From Melanopsichium pennsylvanicum (taxonomy: Eukaryota > Basidiomycota > Ustilaginomycetes > Ustilaginales): 64,000 nt of DNA. The notes below the pieces were generated by a model. The model was not told where the DNA came from. It worked only from the letters and a program-made list of their open reading frames with translations, and ran no database searches. Of the stretch, positions 1-8,913 are shown piece by piece (position 1 is the stretch's first letter; each line of letters begins with the position of its first letter). The translations under genes were made by a program, and so were the position numbers. Location: positions 186,001 to 250,000 of the forward strand of contig OAPG01000010.1 in assembly GCA_900208305.1 (NCBI GenBank), given 5' to 3'.

Positions 1-336
1 TGGGCCCCGTGTTAAACAATACCAACTGCCAGCAACCATGTCGCCCTTGAGCTTGGGCCCCGTGCTAACCAGTGCTGGCTGTCAGCAACCATGACACACA
101 CAGCGGACGGTAGCTTGGGCCCCGTGCTAACCAGTGCTGGCTGTCAGCAACCATGACACACACAGCGGACGGTCCTACATCATGTTGCACCCTTCCATCA
201 GGCCTCCTGTACCAGACGGAGGCTGTCAGAGGGCGTTGCACTGATATCGGATGAAACCACGTGTTCTAGCGGATGTCAACCTGAAACCCGATAGAACACA
301 GTGTTTCACCGGATTTGAAATCCACCTCCGGTAACA
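1..336 (-). repeat. 3' LTR (partial, U3 end only)
   Basis: Bases 1-336 match 6914-7249 without an indel and, by eye, without a mismatch. On the minus strand the LTR begins TGTTACC, the expected TG end, directly after a polypurine tract. The missing part lies left of the window. It contains the last tandem units starting with GAGCTTGGGCC and two copies of the imperfect palindrome described under findings. Confidence 0.93.
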
Positions 337-349
337 CTACCCCCCTTCC
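337..349 (-). other. Polypurine tract (plus-strand primer site) of the retrotransposon
   Basis: On the minus strand the sequence is GGAAGGGGGGTAG immediately before the TGTTACC start of the 3' LTR. An uninterrupted purine run at this exact place is what primes plus-strand DNA synthesis in LTR elements. It also fixes the LTR boundary at base 336. Confidence 0.85.
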
Positions 350-792
350 AAGAACCGAGCTCCTGCGAGGTAATGAAGTCCGGCGGCGCAGAGAACTTAG
401 CTTCTACCAGCCCTTATCCTCGGTGTACAACTCTTCTTTTGCAATGGTCTTCATCATCTATTCCTATATCACCACGATCCTCCTGTGCAATCTTAATGCA
501 ACAGACTCGCCTGTATCATGTTGTAATTGCAATGTCTTGTTCCTTCTTACCATGTTTGTGTTGAAAAGCCTGTGACGTCGCCAACCGTCGCCTTCCACTT
601 TCAGCCCCGGTGTATGAGATCCGATAGAATTACCACTTTAAGCGGGTTTCAACTGAGATCGGCTGCAGAGGGTTGTTTTATCGGATTTCAACTGAATTCG
701 GATAAAACAGCGCGTTTTACCGGGTCTGAGATTCAAACCTAGCTTTCGCGATGCTTTGTCCCAAGGCAATCCGGGGCGGTTTTATGGTACTT
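350..792 (-). other. 3' untranslated region of the retrotransposon
   Basis: The 440 bases between the pol stop codon and the polypurine tract have no credible ORF. They hold two or three copies of the imperfect palindrome (617-656, 672-737) with arms like ATCCGATAAAAC and GTTTTATCGGAT, which also occurs in the LTR, the leader and inside pol. Confidence 0.7.
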
Positions 793-3700
793 CTACGCCG
801 TCCCCCCCTCCAATCGCTCATACTCCTGGATGAGTTGGGGGGCGTTGACCGCCTCTGCTGGTTCCCATGAAGCTGCTTCCTCGGGATACCCTTTCCACTG
901 GACCAAGTATTCCACCTGGCCTTGTCGCCGACGTATGTCAACAATGGCTTCCACTTCGAATTCCAAGTCCTCATCATGCAATGTCGGATATGGTTGTATT
1001 GTTGAGCGTCCTTCTAGTTTGCTATCCTTTGTACGCTTGAGCATTGAGACATGGAAGACGTTGTGAACCCTGACTGAACTTGGTAATTGAATTCGGTACG
1101 CCCTGCGGCCAATTCGCTCAATCACCGGGAATGGTCCAGCAAACCTAGTGTTGAGCTTCGCTGTAGGTCGCCGAGTGGCCCAGTTCTTGGTACTGACGTA
1201 AACCCTGTCACCGACCTTGAACTCTATGTCCTTTCGTTTCCGGTTGTATTGTTCGACTGCCCGCGACTGTGCTTGCCTGGCTTGTTCTTGAAGGTATCGT
1301 ACTAGCTCTTTGTTGGTTTTGGCAAATTCTTGGCGCTTGGGGTCCAGTATTCCCACTTGTTCTGGTAGCTCTGGGTGCATTTTAGGGTTCCACCCATAGC
1401 ATGCAAAGAACGGGGACACCCCAATGCTGCTATGGACGGTGTTGTTATACACAAACTCCGCCATTGGCAACAAGCTTGCCCAGTTATCTTGCTCGTAGTT
1501 GCAATAGATACGCAAGTACTGCTCGACAACTTGATTCACCCGTTCCGTTTGACCGTCTGTCTGAGGATGATATGCGGTGCTCAAAGAGTGTTTGATGTTG
1601 TGCTGTTGAGCAAAATCCTTCCAGATTGCAGAGATGAATTGTCGTCCTCGGTCCGATACGATATGTTCAGGCACCCCGAACCTCTTAAATACATGTGCCT
1701 GCAGTAGCTCGACCGTGTCCTTCGACGTTGCTGTCTTATGCGTTGGCATTACGACTGCAAGTTTTGAAAGCCGGTCAACCACAACCAGTATGGAATCAAA
1801 ACCACTTGAGCTCGGCAAGCCTTCGATGAAATTGAGGGATATCGACCCCCAAGGTCTCTCTGGTGTCGATAGCGGCTGCAACAAGCCATATGGTTTGTGG
1901 CGCGGCATCTTGTATCTCGCACACACAGGGCAGCTTGCCACATAGTCTGCCACCCAAGCGGCCATGCCTGGCCACCAGTAGTGTCTGCGGGCAAGGTCTA
2001 AGGTAGCGTCTTGCCCAACGTGGCCCGCATTGATCCCATCGTGGCACTGTGTCATTACCATGTACCTTAAATGTTCCACAGATAGCGATTGTTTGGCTAC
2101 CTGTGGCCTTGCTTTGCCCTTACGGCCGCCGAGGGTGACTCTTGGTACCACGATGCGCCCATTCTTATACCATAACCCATCCTTAATTTCAAACGGGGTG
2201 TGTTGGTGTATTTCCTTAAGCTGCTTGTCCAGTGGTTGGAATGTCCGGATGAGACTCATCAAGCCTCCCGTGGCTATCTCCTCCATGGTTGGTATCGTCG
2301 TCCTTAACCGGGTCTCAAGTTGAGATCCGGTGGTTGTACCATGTTTTATCCGATTTCGCGTCAAAATCGGGTAAGCTACCACGCTTTCATGCTGATTTGG
2401 ATTTCCTTCCGGCGATTCAAACACGCTTGCCGGCAGCAGCTGCCGCATGTTGTGCTCTTTCTCCATTCCTGCCGGTTGCATGTCCGATCGCCGAGTGAGT
2501 GCATCAGGCTCTCCACCTTTGTTGCCAGGCCTGTAATGGAGCACAAAGTCGTAGTCGGCGAGCACTACCGCCCAGCGAGCTTGTCGCCCGTTTATACGCC
2601 TCTGTGACTTGAAGTATTTGAGGGCTTCATGATCCGTGTAGATGACCAGCTGACTTGGCAATCCTGCCAGCATATGTCGCCATTGCTGCAGGCACGCCAC
2701 GACGGCAAGGAGTTCCTTATCATGGATCTCATAGTTCCTTTCGGCTGGTTGCATCTTTCTTGAGTAATAGGCCACAGGGTGCCAACGTTTCTTGTGCTCC
2801 TGCTTCAAGACTCCTGCTATGGCAAAATCGCTAGCGTCAGTCTCTAGGCGAGTCGGCAGATGGTAATCAAAATGCTTGAGTACTCCGGCCGTTGTGAAGG
2901 CCTCAATGAGCTTGTGGAAAGCGTGTTGGGCATCCTCTGGCAGCTCAAACTTCTTGAACCTCTCCGTCGGCTTGACCAACGAGGTGAGAGGCCTTGCAAT
3001 TCGTGCAAAATGAGCAATGAACCTCCTATAGAAGTTGGCAAACCCTAGGAATCGCTGGATATCGTGTATAGAGGCTGGCATCGGCCACTCCTGAATGGTT
3101 CGTACCTTCTCGGGGTCCATTTCAATCCCTCCTGGCTTAATGATGTACCCCAGGAACTCGACCTGATCTGTATGGAAAGTGCATTTTGAGAGCTTGGCAA
3201 AGAGCCGGTTGGCTTGAAGCCTCTCCAAGACCTCCCGGACGTGATCGATGTGCTCCTCCTCATTGTTGCTGAAGATGAGGAAGTCATCCAGATATACGAC
3301 AACAAACACGCCAATGATGTCTCTATAGATACTGTTGATCAGAGACTGGAAATGCGATGGTGCGTTGGCCAACCCGAACGGCATCACCAAGTACTCGTAC
3401 AATCCGAGCTGAGTACCAAAAGCTGTTTTCCATTCATCGCCGTCTGCGATGCGAACCAGGTTATATGCAGCCTTAAGGTCCAGCTTAGTATATACCTTTG
3501 CATTACGGAGTAAGAATAGTTGCTCCTCAATGAGGGGCAGCGGCGCTCTATTCTTAATTGTGATCTCATTGAGACCACGGTAATCGACGCAGAGACGTAG
3601 GCTCCCGTCCTTCTTGGGCACAAACAGGACTGGCGAGCGTGCAGGGCTCTTCGACGGTCGAATGAATCCCTTTGCGAGGTTCTCGTCAAGGTACTTGCGC

Positions 3701-4632
3701 AGTTCCTCCATCTCCTTAGGACCCTTCAGATAGAGCGGGCCTTGAGGAGGTTTTGCTCCCGATTCGAGCTCTATCTTGAGGTCGTGTTCGGTCCGGTGGG
3801 GTAGCTTGTCTGCTTCGACCTCGTTAAAGACCTCGGCAAGGTCCTGGTAAGGCTCCGGTACCTGCTCCGGGGGCTTGTCCTTCTCAACTTCCATGTCAAC
3901 CCCTTTGTCTGCCCCGGTAGGGACAAACCCAAAGGCTGGCAACGACGTTGCCGGAACGTCGAGAAGCATGAACCCAATGGGTCCATCTTCAACGGCAGCC
4001 CTTAGAAGCTGCTTGGCCGATACAAACTCGTGACCGTGGAGTTTGAAGTCCAGAACCGGCACCCTGTTCTGGCGGGTTTTGGTTGAAATCCGCTGAACTG
4101 ACCCGTCCTGTCGGGTCTCGTTTGAAATCCGATAAAACGCGTTGTTTAATCGGGTTTTGTGTGGGGCCCCGGTTTGTGGAGTAAATTCGCAGGGTTCGGC
4201 GTTCGTTGTCATCCCAAACTCCACTTGACCTTCCTCCCAATTGATTGAGGGTCGGAGCTTACGCAACTGATCATAGCCTATGATAAGGTCATAATCTGCC
4301 GCCTCGGCGACCGCTACTTCCACCTGTCCCAGTGAATAGTGGTCGATACTTACCTGTACAACGGCGGTATGGTCTATGTACATCTTGTGACCCGTTACGC
4401 CGTGAATCGATCTTGTTTTTGTAGGTTTTGTGGTTATCTTGTGGTCCGAAACAAATGCTTGTGAAAGTATAGACAAGCCAGCACCGGTATCCGCGAGTAT
4501 GCGAGCTCCATGGCCCTCAACGGTGCCCTTGAGTTCGAGTACCGAGGAACCCGATGTGGCTGTGAAACAGAATTGGCAGTCTTGAGCAATGCATTGCGAT
4601 GGCATAGGTGGTTGTAGGGCAAGACACGCCAT
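793..4632 (-). CDS. pol: Pol polyprotein: protease, RT, RNase H, integrase, chromodomain
   Basis: 1279-aa polyprotein. Visible motifs in order: retropepsin active site DTGAG at about residues 48-52; reverse transcriptase with YLDD at 447-450; RNase H with the LETDASD and YTDHEAL motifs at about 600-690; the integrase HHCC zinc-binding region (H..H..CPVC); the integrase core with D994 (SDRG) and E1030 (QTERVNQ) spaced by 35 residues; and a C-terminal chromodomain (about 1220-1275, VEYLVQWKGY). The first catalytic Asp, normally in the SMDFI/SLDFI motif, is Asn (N934, codon AAT at 1833-1831). The start ATG overlaps the gag stop in TGATG, so pol is probably made by termination-reinitiation rather than frameshifting. 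Two stretches between domains (about residues 160-190 and 755-780) are encoded by the dispersed palindromic repeat. Confidence 0.95.
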   Translation of the reverse strand: MACLALQPPMPSQCIAQDCQFCFTATSGSSVLELKGTVEGHGARILADTGAGLSILSQAFVSDHKITTKPTKTRSIHGVTGHKMYIDHTAVVQVSIDHYSLGQVEVAVAEAADYDLIIGYDQLRKLRPSINWEEGQVEFGMTTNAEPCEFTPQTGAPHKTRLNNAFYRISNETRQDGSVQRISTKTRQNRVPVLDFKLHGHEFVSAKQLLRAAVEDGPIGFMLLDVPATSLPAFGFVPTGADKGVDMEVEKDKPPEQVPEPYQDLAEVFNEVEADKLPHRTEHDLKIELESGAKPPQGPLYLKGPKEMEELRKYLDENLAKGFIRPSKSPARSPVLFVPKKDGSLRLCVDYRGLNEITIKNRAPLPLIEEQLFLLRNAKVYTKLDLKAAYNLVRIADGDEWKTAFGTQLGLYEYLVMPFGLANAPSHFQSLINSIYRDIIGVFVVVYLDDFLIFSNNEEEHIDHVREVLERLQANRLFAKLSKCTFHTDQVEFLGYIIKPGGIEMDPEKVRTIQEWPMPASIHDIQRFLGFANFYRRFIAHFARIARPLTSLVKPTERFKKFELPEDAQHAFHKLIEAFTTAGVLKHFDYHLPTRLETDASDFAIAGVLKQEHKKRWHPVAYYSRKMQPAERNYEIHDKELLAVVACLQQWRHMLAGLPSQLVIYTDHEALKYFKSQRRINGRQARWAVVLADYDFVLHYRPGNKGGEPDALTRRSDMQPAGMEKEHNMRQLLPASVFESPEGNPNQHESVVAYPILTRNRIKHGTTTGSQLETRLRTTIPTMEEIATGGLMSLIRTFQPLDKQLKEIHQHTPFEIKDGLWYKNGRIVVPRVTLGGRKGKARPQVAKQSLSVEHLRYMVMTQCHDGINAGHVGQDATLDLARRHYWWPGMAAWVADYVASCPVCARYKMPRHKPYGLLQPLSTPERPWGSISLNFIEGLPSSSGFDSILVVVDRLSKLAVVMPTHKTATSKDTVELLQAHVFKRFGVPEHIVSDRGRQFISAIWKDFAQQHNIKHSLSTAYHPQTDGQTERVNQVVEQYLRIYCNYEQDNWASLLPMAEFVYNNTVHSSIGVSPFFACYGWNPKMHPELPEQVGILDPKRQEFAKTNKELVRYLQEQARQAQSRAVEQYNRKRKDIEFKVGDRVYVSTKNWATRRPTAKLNTRFAGPFPVIERIGRRAYRIQLPSSVRVHNVFHVSMLKRTKDSKLEGRSTIQPYPTLHDEDLEFEVEAIVDIRRRQGQVEYLVQWKGYPEEAASWEPAEAVNAPQLIQEYERLEGGTA

Positions 4633-6110
4633 CAGTGTGCTGCCCCACGCTCGTTTCCCTGCCTGTTGTCAGGATCTCCTTCGGGGTTACTCGTGCCTTT
4701 GTCGTCATAGACTGCAGCTTCTAGGTCCAGCTGGGGCTCGCCCTCGTAATTGGCCTCCTGAGGTTCCTGCTGTATATCCTCCCTGCCTTCCTCATCTGCG
4801 ATGACAACGTTCGCTCCCACACGGGGTCCTGATGGCCTGACGACCGCATGAGTTGTCTTTTGAGGACAGTTGTTGGACCAGTGGCCTGGCTTCTTGCAGA
4901 TGTAGCAAGTGTCACTCCCCACGGTTGTGGGTCCAGCTCGAGCAGGGGTGCGTGGAGCCAGGTGGGGAGGCGGCGCCCGATTGGCAATTGGTATACCCTG
5001 AGGGGTATAGCTGGCCCTTGGAGCTTGCTGGGCTGGCTTGGGCGTGGCCTGGAGTCCTCCAACGGGTCTGTTAACGGCCATCGGTGGGCCAGATGGCATG
5101 TACGCCGGCCTGGACGACTCCGTTGGTGGAATTGAGTGCCATCGTTGGGCTTGCTGGTTTACCACCCGCTGCCGGTCGATGGCTTCAACCTCGGCGTACC
5201 ACTCCCAAAGCGATGGGGGTGGGCTTCGCTCGAACTTCTCCTGCAGGCTGCGAGAGAGTCCCGAGCGGAAGTAGTACTTTGCGAGCTCCTGGTTGCCGAT
5301 GTTGGCTCGGCCTTCAAGGTCCCTAAACCGTTCAAGGTACCTGGTGGCCGTGCCGGGACAGTCGTCCTGCATACGCAGCTTCTGAAGCTCCGTGATGGCC
5401 TCAAGCCTCAGGTCTCGCTGTCCATATTGTTCCTTGAGTCTCTGTGTGAACATATTCCAGTCGTTGAAGAGGATGCCTTGCTGTTGGCGGTCGGCCCTTA
5501 GCTTAGACTTCCACCATTCTCGAGCACTGCCCTCGAGGAACTGACTGGTGTAAGCGACCATCTTACCATGGTCCCGGATACCCTTCATCCTGAACCACCA
5601 CTCAGCCTCGATGAGGAACATGTCCATATCCTTGAGGTCCATCTTCGGGAACGGGGTCTTGAGTTCCGTTGGCCACTTGGCCTCCTCGTCGTCTTTCGAC
5701 TGCGGGGCTGACTCTCCAGGCGGCCTACTTACCACTGCTTCGGTGGCCAATCCTAAGGCCGGGGGGAGTTCCGTGGGCGCAACCTGTCGTCTAGCCCCGG
5801 TTGGGGTAGAGTAGAGCTCGTACAAGCGAGCTCTGTTGCCCTTGTCGTCGTCTGGCCGGTTTTGGGCCGTAGGCGTCGGTGTCTCCGGCTCTGGGCGGTA
5901 TGATACCTCCAGGCGGACGAGCACACGTTCCACCAACGACTGGAGTCTGTCGATGCTCTGGTCCGTCCTCTTCTGTCGGGCTTCGACTTCCTCGATGTGA
6001 TTCTTGAAGTCTTTCATCTTTGTCAGTAATTGACCCGTGGTGTCATAGAGCGTCTGGAACAGGGGTCGTCCCGTCTGCTCCGGAGTCCGGGGTTGGGATT
6101 CGTCTGTCAT
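4632..6110 (-). CDS. gag: Gag capsid/nucleocapsid protein
   Basis: 492 aa from the first ATG (6110-6108); the open frame upstream has only non-ATG codons. The central part has the Ty3/gypsy retrotransposon gag fold signature (EWWFRMKG..., YTSQFLEGSAREWW..., a region rich in W and charged residues at about 165-290), followed by a proline-rich linker and a CCHC zinc knuckle, CYICKKPGHWSNNC, near residue 405. It should assemble the virus-like particle and bind element RNA. Its stop codon TGA shares its A with the pol ATG. No frame break is seen. Confidence 0.93.
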   Translation of the reverse strand: MTDESQPRTPEQTGRPLFQTLYDTTGQLLTKMKDFKNHIEEVEARQKRTDQSIDRLQSLVERVLVRLEVSYRPEPETPTPTAQNRPDDDKGNRARLYELYSTPTGARRQVAPTELPPALGLATEAVVSRPPGESAPQSKDDEEAKWPTELKTPFPKMDLKDMDMFLIEAEWWFRMKGIRDHGKMVAYTSQFLEGSAREWWKSKLRADRQQQGILFNDWNMFTQRLKEQYGQRDLRLEAITELQKLRMQDDCPGTATRYLERFRDLEGRANIGNQELAKYYFRSGLSRSLQEKFERSPPPSLWEWYAEVEAIDRQRVVNQQAQRWHSIPPTESSRPAYMPSGPPMAVNRPVGGLQATPKPAQQAPRASYTPQGIPIANRAPPPHLAPRTPARAGPTTVGSDTCYICKKPGHWSNNCPQKTTHAVVRPSGPRVGANVVIADEEGREDIQQEPQEANYEGEPQLDLEAAVYDDKGTSNPEGDPDNRQGNERGAAH

Positions 6111-6479
6111 ATTGGCGAGGGGCACTACTTGAACGATCCACTCTAATGTCAGGGGGCGTTGTGCCAAACTCAAGCTTCGCGCCGAGATCCGCTGAAACCG
6201 TCTGTTTTAGCGTGTTTGAGATTGAGACCTGATAAGCAGGCCGGTTCTATTGTGTTTTGCTATGAGACCTGCTGCGCAACTCTTGAGCTGACTGACCACT
6301 GTGAACACTCCGTTCAGAGGTAATGCGGCTCGTCTGTGTGTTGTAAGACCTTCACGATGCACGAGTGCTCTTGATGCAAGTGTTGGTCACCGTCAGGGAC
6401 TGCTTCGGATGGTCTTGAAGCTGTCGTGATAATGAATTGGCTACGGTGGAGGTTCCGTGACCGCGGTTGAGGTTCCGCC
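6111..6479 (-). other. 5' leader of the retrotransposon
   Basis: Between the gag ATG and the presumed end of the 5' LTR. It has no ORF of note. A copy of the palindromic repeat lies at 6184-6230. I could not find a convincing primer-binding site complementary to a tRNA 3' end, so tRNA priming versus self-priming (as in Tf1) is undecided. Confidence 0.5.
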
Positions 6480-6708
6480 TACAGTTGAGGTGCTGTAGTG
6501 TCAGTGATGGTGCTGACAATTGTCGATGAAGCTTGTCTCCTTATACTGAGGAGAACACAGACACTGGATAGCTGCAATACCGTATGATTGCAGCTGCTGA
6601 CGAGAACTATATACTGAGTAACTGATAACGACTTGTAAAGTAAAGACTGGGTTAATATAAAGTAGAGTGGATGAGTCCCGCTCCTCCACGACTGTAAAGA
6701 CTGTGTTC

Positions 6709-6715
6709 TTATATA
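6709..6715 (-). promoter_or_regulatory. Probable TATA box of the LTR promoter
   Basis: The minus strand reads TATATAA within GGTATATAAGAACACAG. It lies inside the LTR, downstream of the tandem repeats and upstream of gag, as expected for the U3 promoter. Transcription would start roughly 25-35 bases further left, near 6680. The position is by inspection only. Confidence 0.5.
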
Positions 6716-6802
6716 CCTATGGCCCTCCAGGGGCTCCCCTTTGTCCGCTATGACCCTGGTACACCAGAGTATCAATGGCCACCAGAGTTTCGACGTGTCC
6801 GC

Positions 6803-7086
6803 GAGCTTGGGCCCCGTGCTAATCAATGCCGACTGTCATCAACTATGACAACCACGAGCTTGGGCCCTGTGTTAAACAATGCTGACTGCCCTCAACTATG
6901 ACAACCACGAGCTTGGGCCCCGTGTTAAACAATACCAACTGCCAGCAACCATGTCGCCCTTGAGCTTGGGCCCCGTGCTAACCAGTGCTGGCTGTCAGCA
7001 ACCATGACACACACAGCGGACGGTAGCTTGGGCCCCGTGCTAACCAGTGCTGGCTGTCAGCAACCATGACACACACAGCGGACGGT
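6803..7086. repeat. Tandem repeat inside the LTR (53-62 bp units)
   Basis: Units begin with (G)AGCTTGGGCC at 6803, 6856, 6909, 6962 and 7024, giving periods of 53, 53, 53 and 62 bp. The last two units are nearly identical to each other (CCCGTGCTAACCAGTGCTGG core). The same units begin at about 49 and 111 in the truncated 3' LTR. Repeats at this place in U3 often act as enhancers; that role is inferred. Confidence 0.85.
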
Positions 7087-7249
7087 CCTACATCATGTTG
7101 CACCCTTCCATCAGGCCTCCTGTACCAGACGGAGGCTGTCAGAGGGCGTTGCACTGATATCGGATGAAACCACGTGTTCTAGCGGATGTCAACCTGAAAC
7201 CCGATAGAACACAGTGTTTCACCGGATTTGAAATCCACCTCCGGTAACA

Positions 7250-7860
7250 ACCTGCTCTCTCACCGGATTTTGTCCGATTCAACTTCTCGGTTCTGCGCTA
7301 ACCTTAAATCCCATGAACCCACCATTATCCACCAGATCTCCCTGAGATCCGTCGAGACATGCTCTCCCACCGGATCTCAGCCAATTCAACATCTCTGGTC
7401 TGCGCAGACCTCTTCCTTGGGACCCACTCCCGTGACACAGGGTTCCTGCAGGTTGCGCAGGTGGTGTAGGTGGTGCAGGAGATGTGGAGGTGCTGGGCGC
7501 AACCTGCAACAGCTCCTCCCTTCATTGGGTGCACCAAGGCAGGGTCCTATTAAACTCCTTCAGTTGAAAGAAAAAGACACAAGGTTGCTGCAATACCATA
7601 TGATTGCAGAGGCTGACAATGTACTAATACTTAGATGTTAAAAACAACTTGTAAGATAAAGGCAGGGTGTATGAATAGTAGAGTGGATGAGCCCTGCTCC
7701 TCCATAACTGACGCAACTATGTCTCAATATACTATGGCTGTCCTGTCCCTCATCTACATACTAGCCCCTCTTATTGCACTGTATGCAAACTTGGGCCCTG
7801 TGCTTATCAGTACTGACTTCCAGAGTCAGTGACTGACAGCAGCTGGGCCTCCTATGTGCT
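7250..7860 (-). mobile_element. Decayed relic of the same LTR family, same orientation
   Basis: The stretch 7545-7830 aligns collinearly with 6535-6845 of the intact LTR: both have GCTGCAATACC(A/G)TATGATTGCAG, a CTTGTAA(A)GATAAAG-like segment, GTAGAGTGGATGAG and CTTGGGCCC(T/C)GTGCT, separated by many substitutions and small indels. 7261-7420 contains degenerate copies of the element's palindrome (CACCGGAT...). The intact element therefore sits against, or inside, an older copy. No coding part of this relic is seen. Confidence 0.7.
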
Positions 7861-8913
7861 ATACTGTCTGTCTAGGCCTTCCTCAACAGCTGGAGGCCTA
7901 GAATCTTGTTCCAAGGCTCTCAAAAGCCCCTGTCCCTTTTCTATGGCTTTTGATGGACTAACAACCAAAATTGGCCGGAACTCCCTATCTTATTGGAAGA
8001 CAAATTGAAACCCAATAAATCTAAGAGTTTTATCCGCTTTGGTATTTTGTGCCTTGTAACAATGAGTTGGTTTGGGAACTTGCCAATGCTATGTAGCCTC
8101 TGTGCTCTGTTTGTGGAAGACTATGAGAGGAAAATTGGACATTCCAATCCCACATTCTAGCCTGTTCCTGATATGGTCCTTGAGGTGAATGATGCCAATG
8201 CAACAACAGCATTTGGGAATATATTTGAAAAGTTCAATGCATCAGAGTCTGGCAGTGAATACACCACCCAAATGTGGTTTGATTGGTCTAATGGTATTTC
8301 TATCTGGCTTGGGGGACAGTTGGGAGTCAACCTGACAAGGTCAGACTTCCTGCCAGTGACAATGCTCAGAATATGACCATGCTTGTGGAATGAAACTTGC
8401 TTCAATGCATTTGTAGGTCCAGACGCTGATAGTTCAAGGGAATTGGAAGAAATCTGTAAGGACAGCTTGTGTGGGAAGCTTGTGGAGAGTGTTTGCTGCA
8501 GTCAGTGAAAGTTGGGACTACACAAGAAGCAGGGCTGGAAGCTAATTTTGGCCATGTTTTTTTGACACAATTTAATCTAGATCTTTTTGATCTGGTCTCT
8601 TTTTTTTTTTAAATATATTCGCTGCCAACTTTCGAAGATGCTGGCACGGACCAGTAAGCCCCACATTCTGCATGCATTCTGTGCATTCAATTTCTCTAGT
8701 AAGCATGTTTCCGACCACCAACGCTCTTAAACCCACCCTTTCCATTCACCACTTATCAGCGTCTCCATTCGAGTAGTTCTACGACAGCGTCAAGTCTTCC
8801 AAATCGACATTGCTGCTACGGTGCGGCTCTTACAAAGGTGCCTGTTTATAGGCGCTCGAAGCGCAAAGTGGCGACGAAGCGGAGTGGTTCCTTTGGCGCA
8901 GTTTGCGGGGACA
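7861..8913. other. Gene-free stretch with decayed sequence
   Basis: About 1 kb between the retroelement relic and the PNK gene. It is more AT-rich than the genes. Short open frames exist (for example 8173-8376) but none carries a recognisable motif, and frames are broken on both strands. It probably includes further transposon debris and the promoter of the downstream gene; a T-run lies near 8591. Confidence 0.5.

Larger units (their letters stand above)
1..7249 (-). mobile_element. Ty3/gypsy LTR retrotransposon (chromovirus), cut by the window start
   Basis: The element reads on the minus strand: 5' LTR at the right (ending at 7249), leader, gag (6110-4632), pol (4632-793), 3' untranslated region, polypurine tract (349-337) and a 3' LTR that runs off the window at base 1. 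Domain order protease, reverse transcriptase, RNase H, integrase, chromodomain identifies a chromovirus of the Ty3/gypsy group (Metaviridae). Both ORFs are uninterrupted, and the 336 bp of LTR that can be compared look identical, so insertion is recent. The integrase carries a D-to-N change at its first catalytic position, which may make this copy unable to integrate by itself. The target-site duplication cannot be checked because the left flank is outside the window. Confidence 0.95.
6480..7249 (-). repeat. 5' LTR (left boundary approximate)
   Basis: The right end at 7249 is exact (TGTTACC on the minus strand, same end as the 3' LTR). Bases 6914-7249 duplicate 1-336. The left end is estimated near 6480 because homology to the old neighbouring copy and the TATA box place U3, R and U5 here; the other LTR is truncated, so it cannot be confirmed. 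U3 contains five tandem units and two palindrome copies. Confidence 0.75.

Noticed and set aside
8173..8376. Short 67-codon frame near the retroelement relic
   Set aside because: No family recognised, flanked by stops in all frames; not called as a gene.
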